Of a stretch of 64,000 nucleotides of DNA, positions 41,015 through 50,311 are shown piece after piece. Location of the stretch: the NCBI RefSeq assembly GCF_006542685.1, contig NZ_AP019736.1, positions 461,001 through 525,000 on the forward strand. Direction: 5' to 3'. Below the pieces are notes generated by a model that was not told the DNA's origin, did not search any database, and worked only from the letters and a program-made list of their open reading frames with translations. The translations under genes were made by a program, and so were the position numbers. The stretch comes from Alistipes dispar (GTDB lineage: Bacteria; Bacteroidota; Bacteroidia; Bacteroidales; Rikenellaceae). Numbering within the stretch: the first letter of the stretch is position 1; each line of letters starts with the position of its first letter.

Positions 41015-44000
41015 TCAAAGACCGGAAAGAGGGCGGGGATTCCGGCCGGAGGAATGGGTGGTGTCCCGGGCAGGAGGCCGCCGCTCCTCCGGAATCCTTC
41101 CGATACGGCGTTTGAAGTCCCGCACGATCTGCCGGCCCAGTCCGGACACCGTGCTGTCCACCTTGTGAATCTCGACGGGCGTCACCAGATTCTTGTATTT
41201 GGCCCTTCCCAGCCGGAACTTCATGTCGTCCAGATTGCCCGTGATGTTCAGCCCCAGCTTGAAGGGAATCGGCGACTTGAGGATGGAAATGTGGTAGTCG
41301 AAATTCATGTCCAGGTCCTGCGTGCCTCCCACGGCCGCCCGGTAGCGGTCCATGGCGACGGCGAAGGGATAAACGGTGACGTATCCGTCCTTGACGCTGA
41401 TATTCACGGCAATGCTGTCGATCAGGTTCCGCTCCTTGTTCTTGAAGAAGAATTTCTTGGAGATTTCGGCGAAGGTCTCGCCGTCCATCAGCACGAGGCT
41501 GTCGCCCCGGAGGCGGATGGCCGAACGAAGGGTCGGAATCCGGATGTTGAGCGCCGAGTCCAGATCGGCCTCCGCCGAGACATCGAAATCGACCGTTCCC
41601 CGGAACGACCGCAGCATGGGCACGATGCTGTCGAGCGACGGGGTGAATTCGACCAGCTTTCCGACATTGATGCGCCGCAGGCGGAAATCGAATCCGACGT
41701 ATCCCCGCTCGGGCCGCACGGCCTGGTAGAGCAGCGTCGTGTGCATGACCGCATCCAGCCCCTTCATGGCCAGGCCCTTCAGGTGCACGGCCCCGTCGCG
41801 GACGTCCACGGCGCCGCGCACGTCCTCGAAAACGAATTTGCCGTAGCGCACGCGGCGGAAGTCGGTGTGCAGCGCGAAGTCGATGTTTTTCGGAACGACG
41901 AAGAGTTTCAGATCGGTGGCCGCGGTGTCCGCCTCGATGCGCAGGGTGTCGGCCGGGAACGAGACGGCGCGGATCAGTTGGTTGCAGTTCAGATTCCGCG
42001 ACGAAAGCGAAAGCTCGGCGCGCAGGGGCCTGCGGCGGCGCATGGCGCCGTAGAGGTCGTGCACGACGCCGCTGGCCGTCAGGTCGGAGCGTCCGATGCG
42101 CATGGTGGCGTTCCGCAGCGTGACGGCGCGGTTCCCCACCGTCACGGAGGTCTTCTCCATGCGGATCGGCAGGGCGCACTGCGGCGTGGAGACCACCAGA
42201 CGGCTGAATCCGACGATCCCTTCGGGAATCCACACCGAATCGCGCAGCTTCTCGGCCGTCACGCCGATTCCGGCCCGGTCCATTCCCATCCGGGAATCCC
42301 CGACGCGGCAGAACAGCGTGTCGGCTTCGAGCGCGAGCCCCACCTTCGGTTTCGCGGGATCGCGCTTCCCGGGTTGCAGACGGACGGTCGCCGTGCCCCG
42401 ACCGCAGAAAAGACTCAGGGAGTCGCCCGCGGCGGCCTTCAGCCGGTTGAGCGTCATCGTGCATTCCATGCGGGCGATACGGGTCGTGTCCTGGGGGTTC
42501 GTCGTCCGGACCGTCGCCGCCAGCCGCTCCATCGAGGAGGAGAGCCGCGGCGAGCGGAGAGAGGCGTGCCGTATCTCGGCTTCGGCGTCCAGGCGGTCGT
42601 CCCCGGCGAACGAGAGCGAAGCGCTGCTCGTGAATTCGAACTTCCGGGCCGTATCCCGGAGCGCCAGGCTGTCCATGACCACCCGTCCCCGGGCCCGGAT
42701 ACGCCCGAGGTCGCGGTTCCTGAGCGCCGAAAGACGGCAGCTCATCCGCAGTTCGGCCTCGAGCTTTCCGGAAAGGGCGACCCCTTCCTGCAACGGGAAG
42801 GTCTGCGCCAGGGCCGTCAAGTCCACCGCGGACTTCGTATGGAACGAGACGAGCGGATCGTCCAGCAGGTTCTTCACCTCGGCATCGGCCAGAATATCGG
42901 TGTGCGCACCCTTGAAGCGGAAAATCTCCAGATTGCAGAACGACGGCTCGCGGCGCATGGGATCGACCTGTCCCACGAGACGGGCATCCAGCGCATCCAC
43001 CCCGTAGGGCATTCCGGCATAGCGCGCCGAAGCGTCCTTTATCTCGGCGTCGAGCGTAGCGAGCGGAAGCGCCTGCCTTCCATAGGGGCCCTTCACCGCA
43101 CCGCTGATGCGCACCTCGCCGTCGGCGGCGACCTCCCCGCGTTTCAGCACGCTCTCCGGGATCATGTGCAGCACGGTCTCCAGCGAGGGAGCGTGCAGCC
43201 CGTAGCGCAGGTCGAGAAGCAGCGCCCCGGCCGCCGCCGTGTCGCGCCGCACGGTTCCCGTCAGGTCCAGCTCCGTGCCGTTGATACCGAGCAGGGCGTC
43301 GTGCAGCGTGAGCGTGCGCTGCGCCCGGTCCAGTTCGACGGAGGCGCGCAGACGGGTGGCCACGCGATTGACCAGCAGTTCGCCGTCCTGCCAGAAAAGG
43401 ATGTTCCGGTTCCGGAAATCGAGCGCCAGCATGGAGTGTCCCTCCCCGAGCCGGGCCCTCAGCCTCAGCCCGGCATCCCGGATGTTGGCGAAAACCTTCG
43501 TTTCGCGGTCGTCGAACGTCACCGAACCATGACGCAGCGCGACGTGCCGGACGGAGATTTCACTGACGGTCCGCACGGTATCCGCCGTTGTATCCGCCGC
43601 CGTGCCGGACGCAAGCGTGTCGGCGGAGGGGAGGATGTCCCAGTTCGCACGCCCCGTCCCGTCCCGGAAGGCATAGACGTCGGCACTGTCCACCGAGAGT
43701 TTCAGTATGTCGATTTTCCGGTGTCTCAGGTAGCTGACCGGATTGAAGACCAGCACGGCCTTGCGGAACGTGAGCAGCGTGTCGGTCCGCTGCCAGAGCG
43801 TGTCGCGGAGTGCCGTCGAAACCAGCGTGCCGTCCGTCAGTTTCACGCCGAACCGCGGAAAGGTGGAGAAAAAGGTCAGCTCCACGCCGCCCATCCGCAG
43901 CCGGGCGTTCAGACTCCGGTCGGCGATCCGCTCCACGACGGGCGTCAGTTTCGAGGGCGTGAAAACGAAATTCAGCACGACGGCCGTGCCGACGAGCAGC

Positions 44001-44065
44001 AACAGCAGCACGCTTCCCGCCGAAACGGCGCTTATCCGGATGATTCTCTTCGTGCGACGGTCCAT
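41015..44065 (-). CDS. AsmA-like inner-membrane protein
   Basis: A 1016-aa member of the AsmA/TamB group: one N-terminal membrane helix (about residues 10-33), a long periplasmic beta-rich body, and the conserved AsmA C-terminal part (about 760-960, with LDFDVSAEADLDS-type repeats, here FRGTVDFDVSAEADLDSALN). The C-terminal tail is Arg/Pro-rich. The ATG at 44065 is preferred to 44176 because GGAGG lies 8 bp upstream and a TATCTTTG element (44096-44089) just before that; the longer frame would run over this promoter. It is probably involved in lipid traffic or outer-membrane homeostasis, like the TamB-like gene at 655-5469. Confidence 0.85.
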   Translation of the reverse strand: MDRRTKRIIRISAVSAGSVLLLLLVGTAVVLNFVFTPSKLTPVVERIADRSLNARLRMGGVELTFFSTFPRFGVKLTDGTLVSTALRDTLWQRTDTLLTFRKAVLVFNPVSYLRHRKIDILKLSVDSADVYAFRDGTGRANWDILPSADTLASGTAADTTADTVRTVSEISVRHVALRHGSVTFDDRETKVFANIRDAGLRLRARLGEGHSMLALDFRNRNILFWQDGELLVNRVATRLRASVELDRAQRTLTLHDALLGINGTELDLTGTVRRDTAAAGALLLDLRYGLHAPSLETVLHMIPESVLKRGEVAADGEVRISGAVKGPYGRQALPLATLDAEIKDASARYAGMPYGVDALDARLVGQVDPMRREPSFCNLEIFRFKGAHTDILADAEVKNLLDDPLVSFHTKSAVDLTALAQTFPLQEGVALSGKLEAELRMSCRLSALRNRDLGRIRARGRVVMDSLALRDTARKFEFTSSASLSFAGDDRLDAEAEIRHASLRSPRLSSSMERLAATVRTTNPQDTTRIARMECTMTLNRLKAAAGDSLSLFCGRGTATVRLQPGKRDPAKPKVGLALEADTLFCRVGDSRMGMDRAGIGVTAEKLRDSVWIPEGIVGFSRLVVSTPQCALPIRMEKTSVTVGNRAVTLRNATMRIGRSDLTASGVVHDLYGAMRRRRPLRAELSLSSRNLNCNQLIRAVSFPADTLRIEADTAATDLKLFVVPKNIDFALHTDFRRVRYGKFVFEDVRGAVDVRDGAVHLKGLAMKGLDAVMHTTLLYQAVRPERGYVGFDFRLRRINVGKLVEFTPSLDSIVPMLRSFRGTVDFDVSAEADLDSALNIRIPTLRSAIRLRGDSLVLMDGETFAEISKKFFFKNKERNLIDSIAVNISVKDGYVTVYPFAVAMDRYRAAVGGTQDLDMNFDYHISILKSPIPFKLGLNITGNLDDMKFRLGRAKYKNLVTPVEIHKVDSTVSGLGRQIVRDFKRRIGRIPEERRPPARDTTHSSGRNPRPLSGL

Positions 44066-44088
44066 TGGCAAATCCTCCTCTTTTTCAG

Positions 44089-44096
44089 CAAAGATA
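44089..44096 (-). promoter_or_regulatory. -7 promoter element of the AsmA-like gene
   Basis: TATCTTTG on the minus strand, 23 bp before the chosen start codon, supporting that start. Confidence 0.6.
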
Positions 44097-44298
44097 ACGA
44101 TTTTTCGGAGACATCGCACCGGACGCCGGGACATATCCCGGGCCGTCCGTCGCTCGGGACGGTCCGGAATCGGCATGCGGCATACCCCCCTCCGGTGCGG
44201 TGAACGGCTGCGGGAAACGAACCGACCGGGAGGAAGGGCGGCAGATGCCCCGCGGCAAGGGAGGCGACGAATGCAAAAGATTCAGGACAGACAACGAA

Positions 44299-44330
44299 AA
44301 ACCCTGCAAACCTCGGTGTTTGCAGGGTTT
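44299..44330 (-). terminator. terminator of the tRNA-Ala gene
   Basis: A perfect stem AAACCCTGCAAAC / GTTTGCAGGGTTT is followed by T residues when read on the minus strand, 6 bp after the tRNA 3' end. Confidence 0.88.
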
Positions 44331-44335
44331 CCTTG

Positions 44336-44409
<74 letters not shown>

Positions 44410-44419
44410 GTTGCGGGGG

Positions 44420-44451
44420 CAAAGATAATCGGATTTTTCGATTCTCACAAG
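44420..44451 (-). promoter_or_regulatory. promoter of the tRNA-Ala gene
   Basis: Minus-strand CTTG (44451-44448), a 20-nt spacer and TATCTTTG (44427-44420), the last ending 10 bp before the tRNA. One mismatch to the TTTG -33 consensus. Confidence 0.7.
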
Positions 44452-44698
44452 ATTTGCCCGAAAAAAAACAGTTATTTTTTCCGGTCCGTTTTCCGGACAT
44501 TCGGATCTTCCGCCGCCGGAATCGGAGAAAATCGCGTATATTTGCAGAAACAGCAGGCTGCAAACCGTTCGGCCTGCGGCCGGAGGTCCCGGGCGAACGA
44601 ACGGCCGGGCGGCTCCGCACGCAGAATGACGGTCCGCCCCGGCCGGAACGCCGCGGAAGCGCCTCGGCACACGAAAAAAAAATGCAAGACGAGAAATC

Positions 44699-45649
44699 AT
44701 GGAAAACAGAATCTGTTCCCTGTTCGGAATCCGCTACCCCATCGTCGCGGGCGGCATGATCTGGTGCAGCGGCTGGCGGCTGGCCGCCGCCGTGAGCGAA
44801 GCGGGCGGCCTGGGGCTGATCGGCTCCGGCTCGATGACGCCCGACCTGCTGCGCGAACATATCCGCCGCTGCCGCGAAGCCACACGGAAACCCTTCGGCG
44901 TGAACGTCCCGCTCATGTACCGGTATGCCGACCAGATCATCGAAACGGTCATCGAGGAGCGCGTGCCGGTCGTCTTCACCTCGGCGGGCGACCCGAAGAG
45001 CCGGACGGCACAACTGCACGAAGCCGGCTGCAAGGTGGCGCACGTCGTGTCGAGCTCGAAATTCGCCCGCAAGAGCGAGGAGGCGGGCGTGGACGCCGTC
45101 GTGGCCGAAGGGTTCGAGGCCGGCGGACACAACGGCCGCGAGGAGACTCCGACGATGGTCCTCACGCCCCACGTGCGCCGGGCGGTGCGGATTCCGCTGC
45201 TGGCGGCGGGAGGCATCGCCACGGGACGGGGAATGCTGGCGGCTTTCGCCCTCGGGGCCGAAGGCGTGCAGTTGGGCACGCGGTTCGCACTGACCCGGGA
45301 AAGCTCGGCCAGCGAGGAGTTCAAGAGGCTGTGCCTCTCGCTCGAAGAGGGCGGCACGACACTGGCGCTGAAGAAGCTCGCCCCGACACGCCTGGTGCGC
45401 AACGACTTCTGCCGGGCCGTGGAGGAGGCCGAGAGCCGCGGCGCGACGGCCGAAGAGCTTTCGGCGCTGCTCGGGCGCGGCCGGCCGAAGCGGGGAATCT
45501 TCGAGGGCGACCTCTCGGAAGGTGAACTGGAGATCGGACAGGCAGCCTCGCTGCTCCGCGACCTGCCCCCGGCCGGGGAGGTCGTCCGGCAGATCGTCCG
45601 CGAATACGACGAGGCGCTGCCGACGCTCGGGCGGCTCGGCCCGCTCTGA
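44699..45649 (+). CDS. FabK-like enoyl-ACP reductase II / nitronate monooxygenase family protein
   Basis: A 316-aa FMN-dependent TIM-barrel enzyme. Conserved parts are PIVAGGMIWCSGWRLAAAVSEAGGLGLIG at the N-terminus (split over the first two strands), the VVAEGFEAGGHNG loop with the conserved His, PLLAAGGIATGRG and GAEGVQLGTRF. Length and loops fit FabK, which makes the final reduction of fatty-acid elongation, better than nitronate monooxygenase; the longer paralogue at 16652-17767 differs by its Cys-rich tail. A TATATTTG element (44537-44544) lies 154 bp upstream, with a GCAGGC/GCCTGC hairpin in the leader. Confidence 0.85.
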   Translation: MENRICSLFGIRYPIVAGGMIWCSGWRLAAAVSEAGGLGLIGSGSMTPDLLREHIRRCREATRKPFGVNVPLMYRYADQIIETVIEERVPVVFTSAGDPKSRTAQLHEAGCKVAHVVSSSKFARKSEEAGVDAVVAEGFEAGGHNGREETPTMVLTPHVRRAVRIPLLAAGGIATGRGMLAAFALGAEGVQLGTRFALTRESSASEEFKRLCLSLEEGGTTLALKKLAPTRLVRNDFCRAVEEAESRGATAEELSALLGRGRPKRGIFEGDLSEGELEIGQAASLLRDLPPAGEVVRQIVREYDEALPTLGRLGPL

Positions 45650-45686
45650 ATGCGCCGGACGCTTCGGATGCGCCGGACACGGGACG

Positions 45687-47183
45687 CTACCCGAGTTTCA
45701 TCACCTCGTCGATGCCCATTTCGCGGTAGGTCGATTCCAGCTCCTCGCCGCGGTCCGAGATGACCAGCAGCTTGTCGCCCAGCCGCAGCTCGGTCTTGCC
45801 CTGCGGCACGAAATACTCCCCGTCGCGGCAGATCATCATGACCAGCGTATTCTCGGGCAGCACGATGTCCTTGAGCGTATGCCCGCTCTCGAGCATGCTC
45901 TCATTGACCTCGACCTCGGTCAGCACCGACTTCATGTCCTCGTGCATATTGACGTCGAAGGCCGATTCGCGCTCCTCGTAGGCCAGTCCCAGCAGGTTGG
46001 CCATGCCGCTGACGGTCGTGCCCTGCACCAGCAGCGAGATGATCGTCGAGAGGAAGACCACGTTGAACAGCAGGTCGGCGTACTCGACGTCGTCCATCAT
46101 CGGATAGATGGCGAAGAGGATCGGCACGGCGCCGCGGAGCCCCACCCACGAAATGTAGAGCCGCGCCCGGGCCGTGAACTTCCGGAACGGCAGCAGGCAG
46201 GCGAAGACCGACAACGGCCGCGCGACGAGGATGAGGAAGAAGCCCACGGAGCAGCCGAGGATCAGCACCTCGGGTTGCAGCAGTTCGTCGCTATTGACGA
46301 ACAGTCCCAGCGTGAGGAACATCACGATCTGCATGAGCCACGTGAAACCGTCGAAAAAGACCGTCAGGGGCCGTTTCTGCACCAGTTTGTGATTGCCGAT
46401 GACCAGTCCCGAGAGATAGACGGCCAGGTAGCCGTTGCCGCCCACCAGATCCGTGAAGGCGAACGAGAAGAAGACGAAGGCCAGCAGCAGCACGACGTAG
46501 AGCGAGTGGTTCGCCAGTCCGATGCGGTTGATCGTCCACACGGCCAGCCGTCCGACGAGGTAGCCGGAGAGGGCTCCGACGACCATCTGCACGACGAACG
46601 CCACGACCGACATGCCCAGCCCGACGTGCTCCGACGTGTTCGACAGCACACCGATGAGCAGGATCGTGAGCATGTAGGCCATCGGATCGTTCGAACCGCT
46701 CTCCAGCTCGAGCAGCGGCCGCAGGTGCTCCTTCAGCCCCTGCTTCTTGCTTCGCAGGATCGAAAAGACCGAGGCCGAATCGGTCGAGGACATCGTGGAG
46801 GCCAGCAGCAGCGCCAGCGCGAAGGGCATCTCCAGCCCCAGCCACGGCGCGATGAGCCATACGAAGCCCGCCAGGACGAGGGCCGTCATCACCACGCCCG
46901 CCGTGGCCAGCACGACACCCGGCCCGATGATCGGCCGGATCTCCCGGAAGGAGGTGTCCATGCCGCCTGTGAACAGAATGACGCACAGCGACATCATGCC
47001 GATGAACTGGGTGATATCGACCGAACGGTAGGAGATGAAATCCAGTCCGAACAACATGCCCACCCCGAGGAAGAGCAGCAACGCCGGCGCCCCGAAACGA
47101 TAGGCCACCTTACCGGCCAGCACCGCCACGAAAAGCAGCAGCGCCCCCACCAACACGATATTCTCTCCGCTTAAATTTATCAT
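45687..47183 (-). CDS. CPA1-type potassium/proton antiporter with RCK-C (TrkA-C) domain
   Basis: A 498-aa membrane transporter of the NhaP2/CvrA group, exchanging K+ (or Na+) for H+ across the inner membrane. About 12 hydrophobic segments fill residues 1-390, including the transport-site motif region LLASTMSSTDSASVFSIL and GSNDPMAYMLTIL. A soluble TrkA-C domain (about 410-490: LPENTLVMMICRDGEYFVPQGKTELRLGDKLLVISD) would bind a regulatory ligand. The start at 47183 precedes a hydrophobic first helix. It is convergent with the FabK-like gene. Confidence 0.93.
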   Translation of the reverse strand: MINLSGENIVLVGALLLFVAVLAGKVAYRFGAPALLLFLGVGMLFGLDFISYRSVDITQFIGMMSLCVILFTGGMDTSFREIRPIIGPGVVLATAGVVMTALVLAGFVWLIAPWLGLEMPFALALLLASTMSSTDSASVFSILRSKKQGLKEHLRPLLELESGSNDPMAYMLTILLIGVLSNTSEHVGLGMSVVAFVVQMVVGALSGYLVGRLAVWTINRIGLANHSLYVVLLLAFVFFSFAFTDLVGGNGYLAVYLSGLVIGNHKLVQKRPLTVFFDGFTWLMQIVMFLTLGLFVNSDELLQPEVLILGCSVGFFLILVARPLSVFACLLPFRKFTARARLYISWVGLRGAVPILFAIYPMMDDVEYADLLFNVVFLSTIISLLVQGTTVSGMANLLGLAYEERESAFDVNMHEDMKSVLTEVEVNESMLESGHTLKDIVLPENTLVMMICRDGEYFVPQGKTELRLGDKLLVISDRGEELESTYREMGIDEVMKLG

Positions 47184-47784
47184 CGTCTCAACAATTTAAC
47201 CTGAATCTCTACGAACCGGGCCCCGCCGCATCCCGTCAGGCATGGAAGGCCGGCAATTCCCGGCATCCGAAAAATCGTGCCGCAAACACGCCTCCGCCCC
47301 GGAAACCGTCTCCGTGCGCACCGCCCGGACCCGGCATCGCCGCACATGCGGCGGCGGAATCCGAAGGACCGGACGCATCCGGAGCCACCGGACAACGCAG
47401 GGATGCGCTCCGGAAGACCGGAACGTCCGCCAAATGAGAAACCGGCGCAGACGGCAGCCGCAACGGCCCGCGCGCCGCGGACCGGCGAAGCAGACCGGGG
47501 GCCGGGACGAAACGCCGGAATCCGGGCTCCGAATGCCGCGGCAGATGCACGCAACGCGATCGGCGACCGTGCGCGGCCGCAACCGGGCAGCCGCGCCGAG
47601 ACAGGAAGCCGGCGAACTCAGGAAGCTCGGACAACAGTCCCGCATGTCCGAACGACCCGCTCGAACGCAAAGCTATGAAAAAAATCGGAATATTCCGCCC
47701 CTCCCATGAAAAAGGAGGACCATACGGCCCGAAAAACATACGGTCCGGACAACGGGTCCGAAGGAGCCGCACCGCCGGAACGGA
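47184..47784. other. 600-bp GC-rich stretch without a recognisable gene
   Basis: Several short frames cross it on both strands, but all are Arg/Pro/Ala-rich with no family pattern, start signal or promoter. CCGG-containing words are frequent. Only the last 80 bp, nearer the TonB-like gene end, are less biased (ATGAAAAAAATCGG near 47675), without a continuing gene. Confidence 0.5.
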
Positions 47785-48759
47785 TCACTGCGGAATGAAG
47801 GTGTAGGTGATGGTCCCCTGCTGACGCGCCGGGGCCGAAGAGTCGATATTGAAGGACGAGACGCGCGCGGCATGCAGGGCGGCTTCGCGCATGCAGTCGT
47901 CGCCGCCCTCCGCAACGCGCGCCGAAACCACCTCGCCGGCGCGGTTCACCACGATCGCCACCACCACTTCGCCGCCCCCCTCGCACCGGTAGGCCGGCAC
48001 GCTCAGATCGACCGACTGCCGCACGGGATTCTTCAGCGAGAAGGAGACCGTGACGCGCCCCTTCACCTTCCGGTCCTCGTGCCGTCCCTCCTCCCGGCCC
48101 CGGCGGCCCTCACGGATCGCCCGCTCCTCGGCCAGGCCCTGTTCGTAGGCTTCGCGGTTGGCGCGCATGCGCGCCTCGGCCTCGGCGGCGGCATCGTTCA
48201 GCGCCGCGGCGTTCGTGCCGCGGTCGTCCCGGAGTTTCTCGTTCAGCGCATTCTCGTTCGACACCTCGTTGCGGATACTCCGCCAGTCGATCTCCTCGCC
48301 CTCCTGCTGCCGGCGGCGCACCTCCTCCGCGAGGCGGTCGCGCTCCTGCTCCAGTTCGGCGAGCGACTGCAAGTCGATGAACATGCCCTGCTGGTGGGGC
48401 CGGCGCCCCACCACGATCTTCGACGAGACGAAGGCGATCATCAGCACCAGATAGGCGATCAGCGTGATGCACAACCCGATACGGTGGTCGTACGCCCACT
48501 CTCCGGCATCCTCCCGGCGGTTGTCGAACGGCAGGCGGAGACGTGCCCTGCGCGGACGGCCTTCCGCCGCGCCGGCGTTCTCTCCGGAGGCCGCGCCTCT
48601 CCCGGCCGGAACGCTCCGGCCGGCACGGGAACGCCCCGACGTCCGGGCCCCGCCCGGCACGCCGTCCGCCGCCGCATCCGGCCGCGTCCGTTCCGCTCCG
48701 TCCCCGGCTTCCCGGCTCCTTCCGGAGTCCTCCGTATGCTCGTGCTCTTTCGAAGACAT
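47785..48759 (-). CDS. TonB-like energy-transducer protein
   Basis: A 324-aa protein: a charged, low-complexity cytoplasmic N-terminus (1-95), one membrane helix (about 95-118, IGLCITLIAYLVLMIAFVS), a Glu/Arg-rich coiled coil (about 130-225: ELEQERDRLAEEVRRRQQE), and a TonB-type C-terminal domain (about 245-324: GGEVVVAIVVNRAGEVVSARV then DCMREAALHAARVSSF and GTITYTFIPQ). The very long N-terminus before the membrane anchor is unusual. A start at 48759 is supported by a TACTTTTG element (48787-48780) 20 bp upstream. It would pass proton-motive energy to outer-membrane receptors, though a structural envelope role is also possible. Confidence 0.82.
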   Translation of the reverse strand: MSSKEHEHTEDSGRSREAGDGAERTRPDAAADGVPGGARTSGRSRAGRSVPAGRGAASGENAGAAEGRPRRARLRLPFDNRREDAGEWAYDHRIGLCITLIAYLVLMIAFVSSKIVVGRRPHQQGMFIDLQSLAELEQERDRLAEEVRRRQQEGEEIDWRSIRNEVSNENALNEKLRDDRGTNAAALNDAAAEAEARMRANREAYEQGLAEERAIREGRRGREEGRHEDRKVKGRVTVSFSLKNPVRQSVDLSVPAYRCEGGGEVVVAIVVNRAGEVVSARVAEGGDDCMREAALHAARVSSFNIDSSAPARQQGTITYTFIPQ

Positions 48760-48779
48760 GTCGTTTCGGGATTTCAGCG

Positions 48780-48787
48780 CAAAAGTA
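48780..48787 (-). promoter_or_regulatory. -7 promoter element of the TonB-like gene
   Basis: TACTTTTG on the minus strand, 20 bp before the start codon. Confidence 0.55.
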
Positions 48788-48855
48788 GTGTTTTTTACCG
48801 TATTTTTATTACCTTTACGAAAAATTAACCGCACCCCGGAGCGCCGGAGCCGAAA

Positions 48856-48887
48856 TTTGGTTTTGCGCCCGAGTTGCATTATCTTTG
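48856..48887 (+). promoter_or_regulatory. promoter of lpxC/fabZ
   Basis: TTTG (48856-48859), a 20-nt spacer and TATCTTTG (48880-48887): a full match to the Bacteroidetes consensus. Transcription should start near 48894, which places the ATG at 48901 or 48913 close to the 5' end. Confidence 0.85.
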
Positions 48888-48900
48888 CGTGCAAATTACC

Positions 48901-50304
48901 ATGAATCCGCTTATGACAACCAAACAACAAACGCTCAAGGCTCCGATCTCGTTCTCGGGCAAGGGCCTGCACACGGGCGTCAAAGTGACGATGACGGTCA
49001 ATCCGGCCGAAGCCGGCACGGGCATCGTATTCCGCCGCACCGACATCGAGGGGCAGCCGCTCATCCCCGCCCTGTGCGACTACGTGGTGGACACCTCGCG
49101 CGGCACGACGATCGAGGCAGGAGGCCACCGCGTCAGCACCATCGAACATATCATGTCGGCGCTCTGGACGCTCGGCGTGGACAACGCCCTGATCGACATA
49201 GACGCCCCCGAGACGCCCATCCTCGACGGCTCGGCCCGCGAATACGCCGAGGCCGTCACCCGGACCGGACTGGTGGACCAGGAGGCCGAGCGGCAGTTCT
49301 ACCACGTCACCGAGAAGATGGTTTACACGATCCCCGAGAAGGGCACGGCGATCATTCTCTACCCCGACGACGAATTTTCGGTGTCGGTGCACGTGGACTA
49401 CAACTCGAAGGTCATCGGCAACCAATACGCCACCTTCGAGCCGGGCGACGACTACGCGGGAAAGATCTCGCCCTGCCGCACGTTCGTCTTCCTGCACGAA
49501 CTCGAACCGCTGATGAAGATGAACCTCATCAAGGGAGGCGATCTGGACAACGCGATCGTCGTGGTCGAGAATCCCGTGCCGGACGAGCAGCTCGAACACC
49601 TCAAGAAGCTCTTCAACAAGCCCGACATCGAGATCAAGGCGGGCTACCTGAACAACCTCGAGCTGCGCTGCAACAACGAGCTGGCGCGCCACAAGCTCCT
49701 CGACCTGCTGGGCGACTTCGCGCTGCTGGGCGTGCGCATCAAGGGCCGCGTATGGGCCACCCGCCCGGGCCACTTCGCCAACACGGAGTTCATGAAACAG
49801 CTCAAGCACGCCATCCGCAAGGCCGGCGAGAAACCCCGCTTCACCTACGACTGCCGCAAGCCGGCGCTCTACGACATCAACGCCATCCGCCACATGCTGC
49901 CCCACCGCCCGCCGTTCCTGCTCGTGGACCGCATCTTCCACCGCGACGACACGGACGTGGCGGGCATCAAGAACGTGACGATGAACGAGCCGTTCTTCGT
50001 GGGCCACTTCCCCGAGGAGCCGGTCATGCCGGGCGTGCTCATCGTCGAGGCCATGGCGCAGTGCAGCGGCATCCTGGTCTTGGGCGGCGTTCCCGACCCG
50101 GAGAACTACTCGACCTACTTCATGAAGATCGACGGCGTGAAGTTCAAGCGCAAGGTCGTCCCGGGCGACACGCTGCAATTCGAAATTCACCTGCTGGAGC
50201 CCATCCGCCGCGGCGTGGCCGTGGTCGAGGGCAAAGCCTTCGTCGGCGAGTCGCTCGCCTGCGAGGCGATCATGATGGCGCAGGTCGTCAAGAACAAAAA
50301 GTAG
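48901..50304 (+). CDS. lpxC/fabZ: bifunctional UDP-3-O-acyl-GlcNAc deacetylase / 3-hydroxyacyl-ACP dehydratase (LpxC-FabZ)
   Basis: A 467-aa fusion found in Bacteroidetes. The LpxC half (about 1-300) is the zinc deacetylase and committed step of lipid A synthesis: GKGLHTG, the zinc His in STIEHIMSAL, and HKLLDLLGDFALLG with the second His and Asp. The FabZ half (about 325-465) dehydrates 3-hydroxyacyl-ACP: LPHRPPFLLVDRI and GHFPEEPVMPGVLIVEAMAQ with its catalytic His and Glu. Start 48901 gives MNPLMTTKQQ; the Met at 48913 is equally possible. LpxA follows after 7 bp, so lipid A enzymes are made together. Confidence 0.96.
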   Translation: MNPLMTTKQQTLKAPISFSGKGLHTGVKVTMTVNPAEAGTGIVFRRTDIEGQPLIPALCDYVVDTSRGTTIEAGGHRVSTIEHIMSALWTLGVDNALIDIDAPETPILDGSAREYAEAVTRTGLVDQEAERQFYHVTEKMVYTIPEKGTAIILYPDDEFSVSVHVDYNSKVIGNQYATFEPGDDYAGKISPCRTFVFLHELEPLMKMNLIKGGDLDNAIVVVENPVPDEQLEHLKKLFNKPDIEIKAGYLNNLELRCNNELARHKLLDLLGDFALLGVRIKGRVWATRPGHFANTEFMKQLKHAIRKAGEKPRFTYDCRKPALYDINAIRHMLPHRPPFLLVDRIFHRDDTDVAGIKNVTMNEPFFVGHFPEEPVMPGVLIVEAMAQCSGILVLGGVPDPENYSTYFMKIDGVKFKRKVVPGDTLQFEIHLLEPIRRGVAVVEGKAFVGESLACEAIMMAQVVKNKK

Positions 50305-50311
50305 CGCGGCG

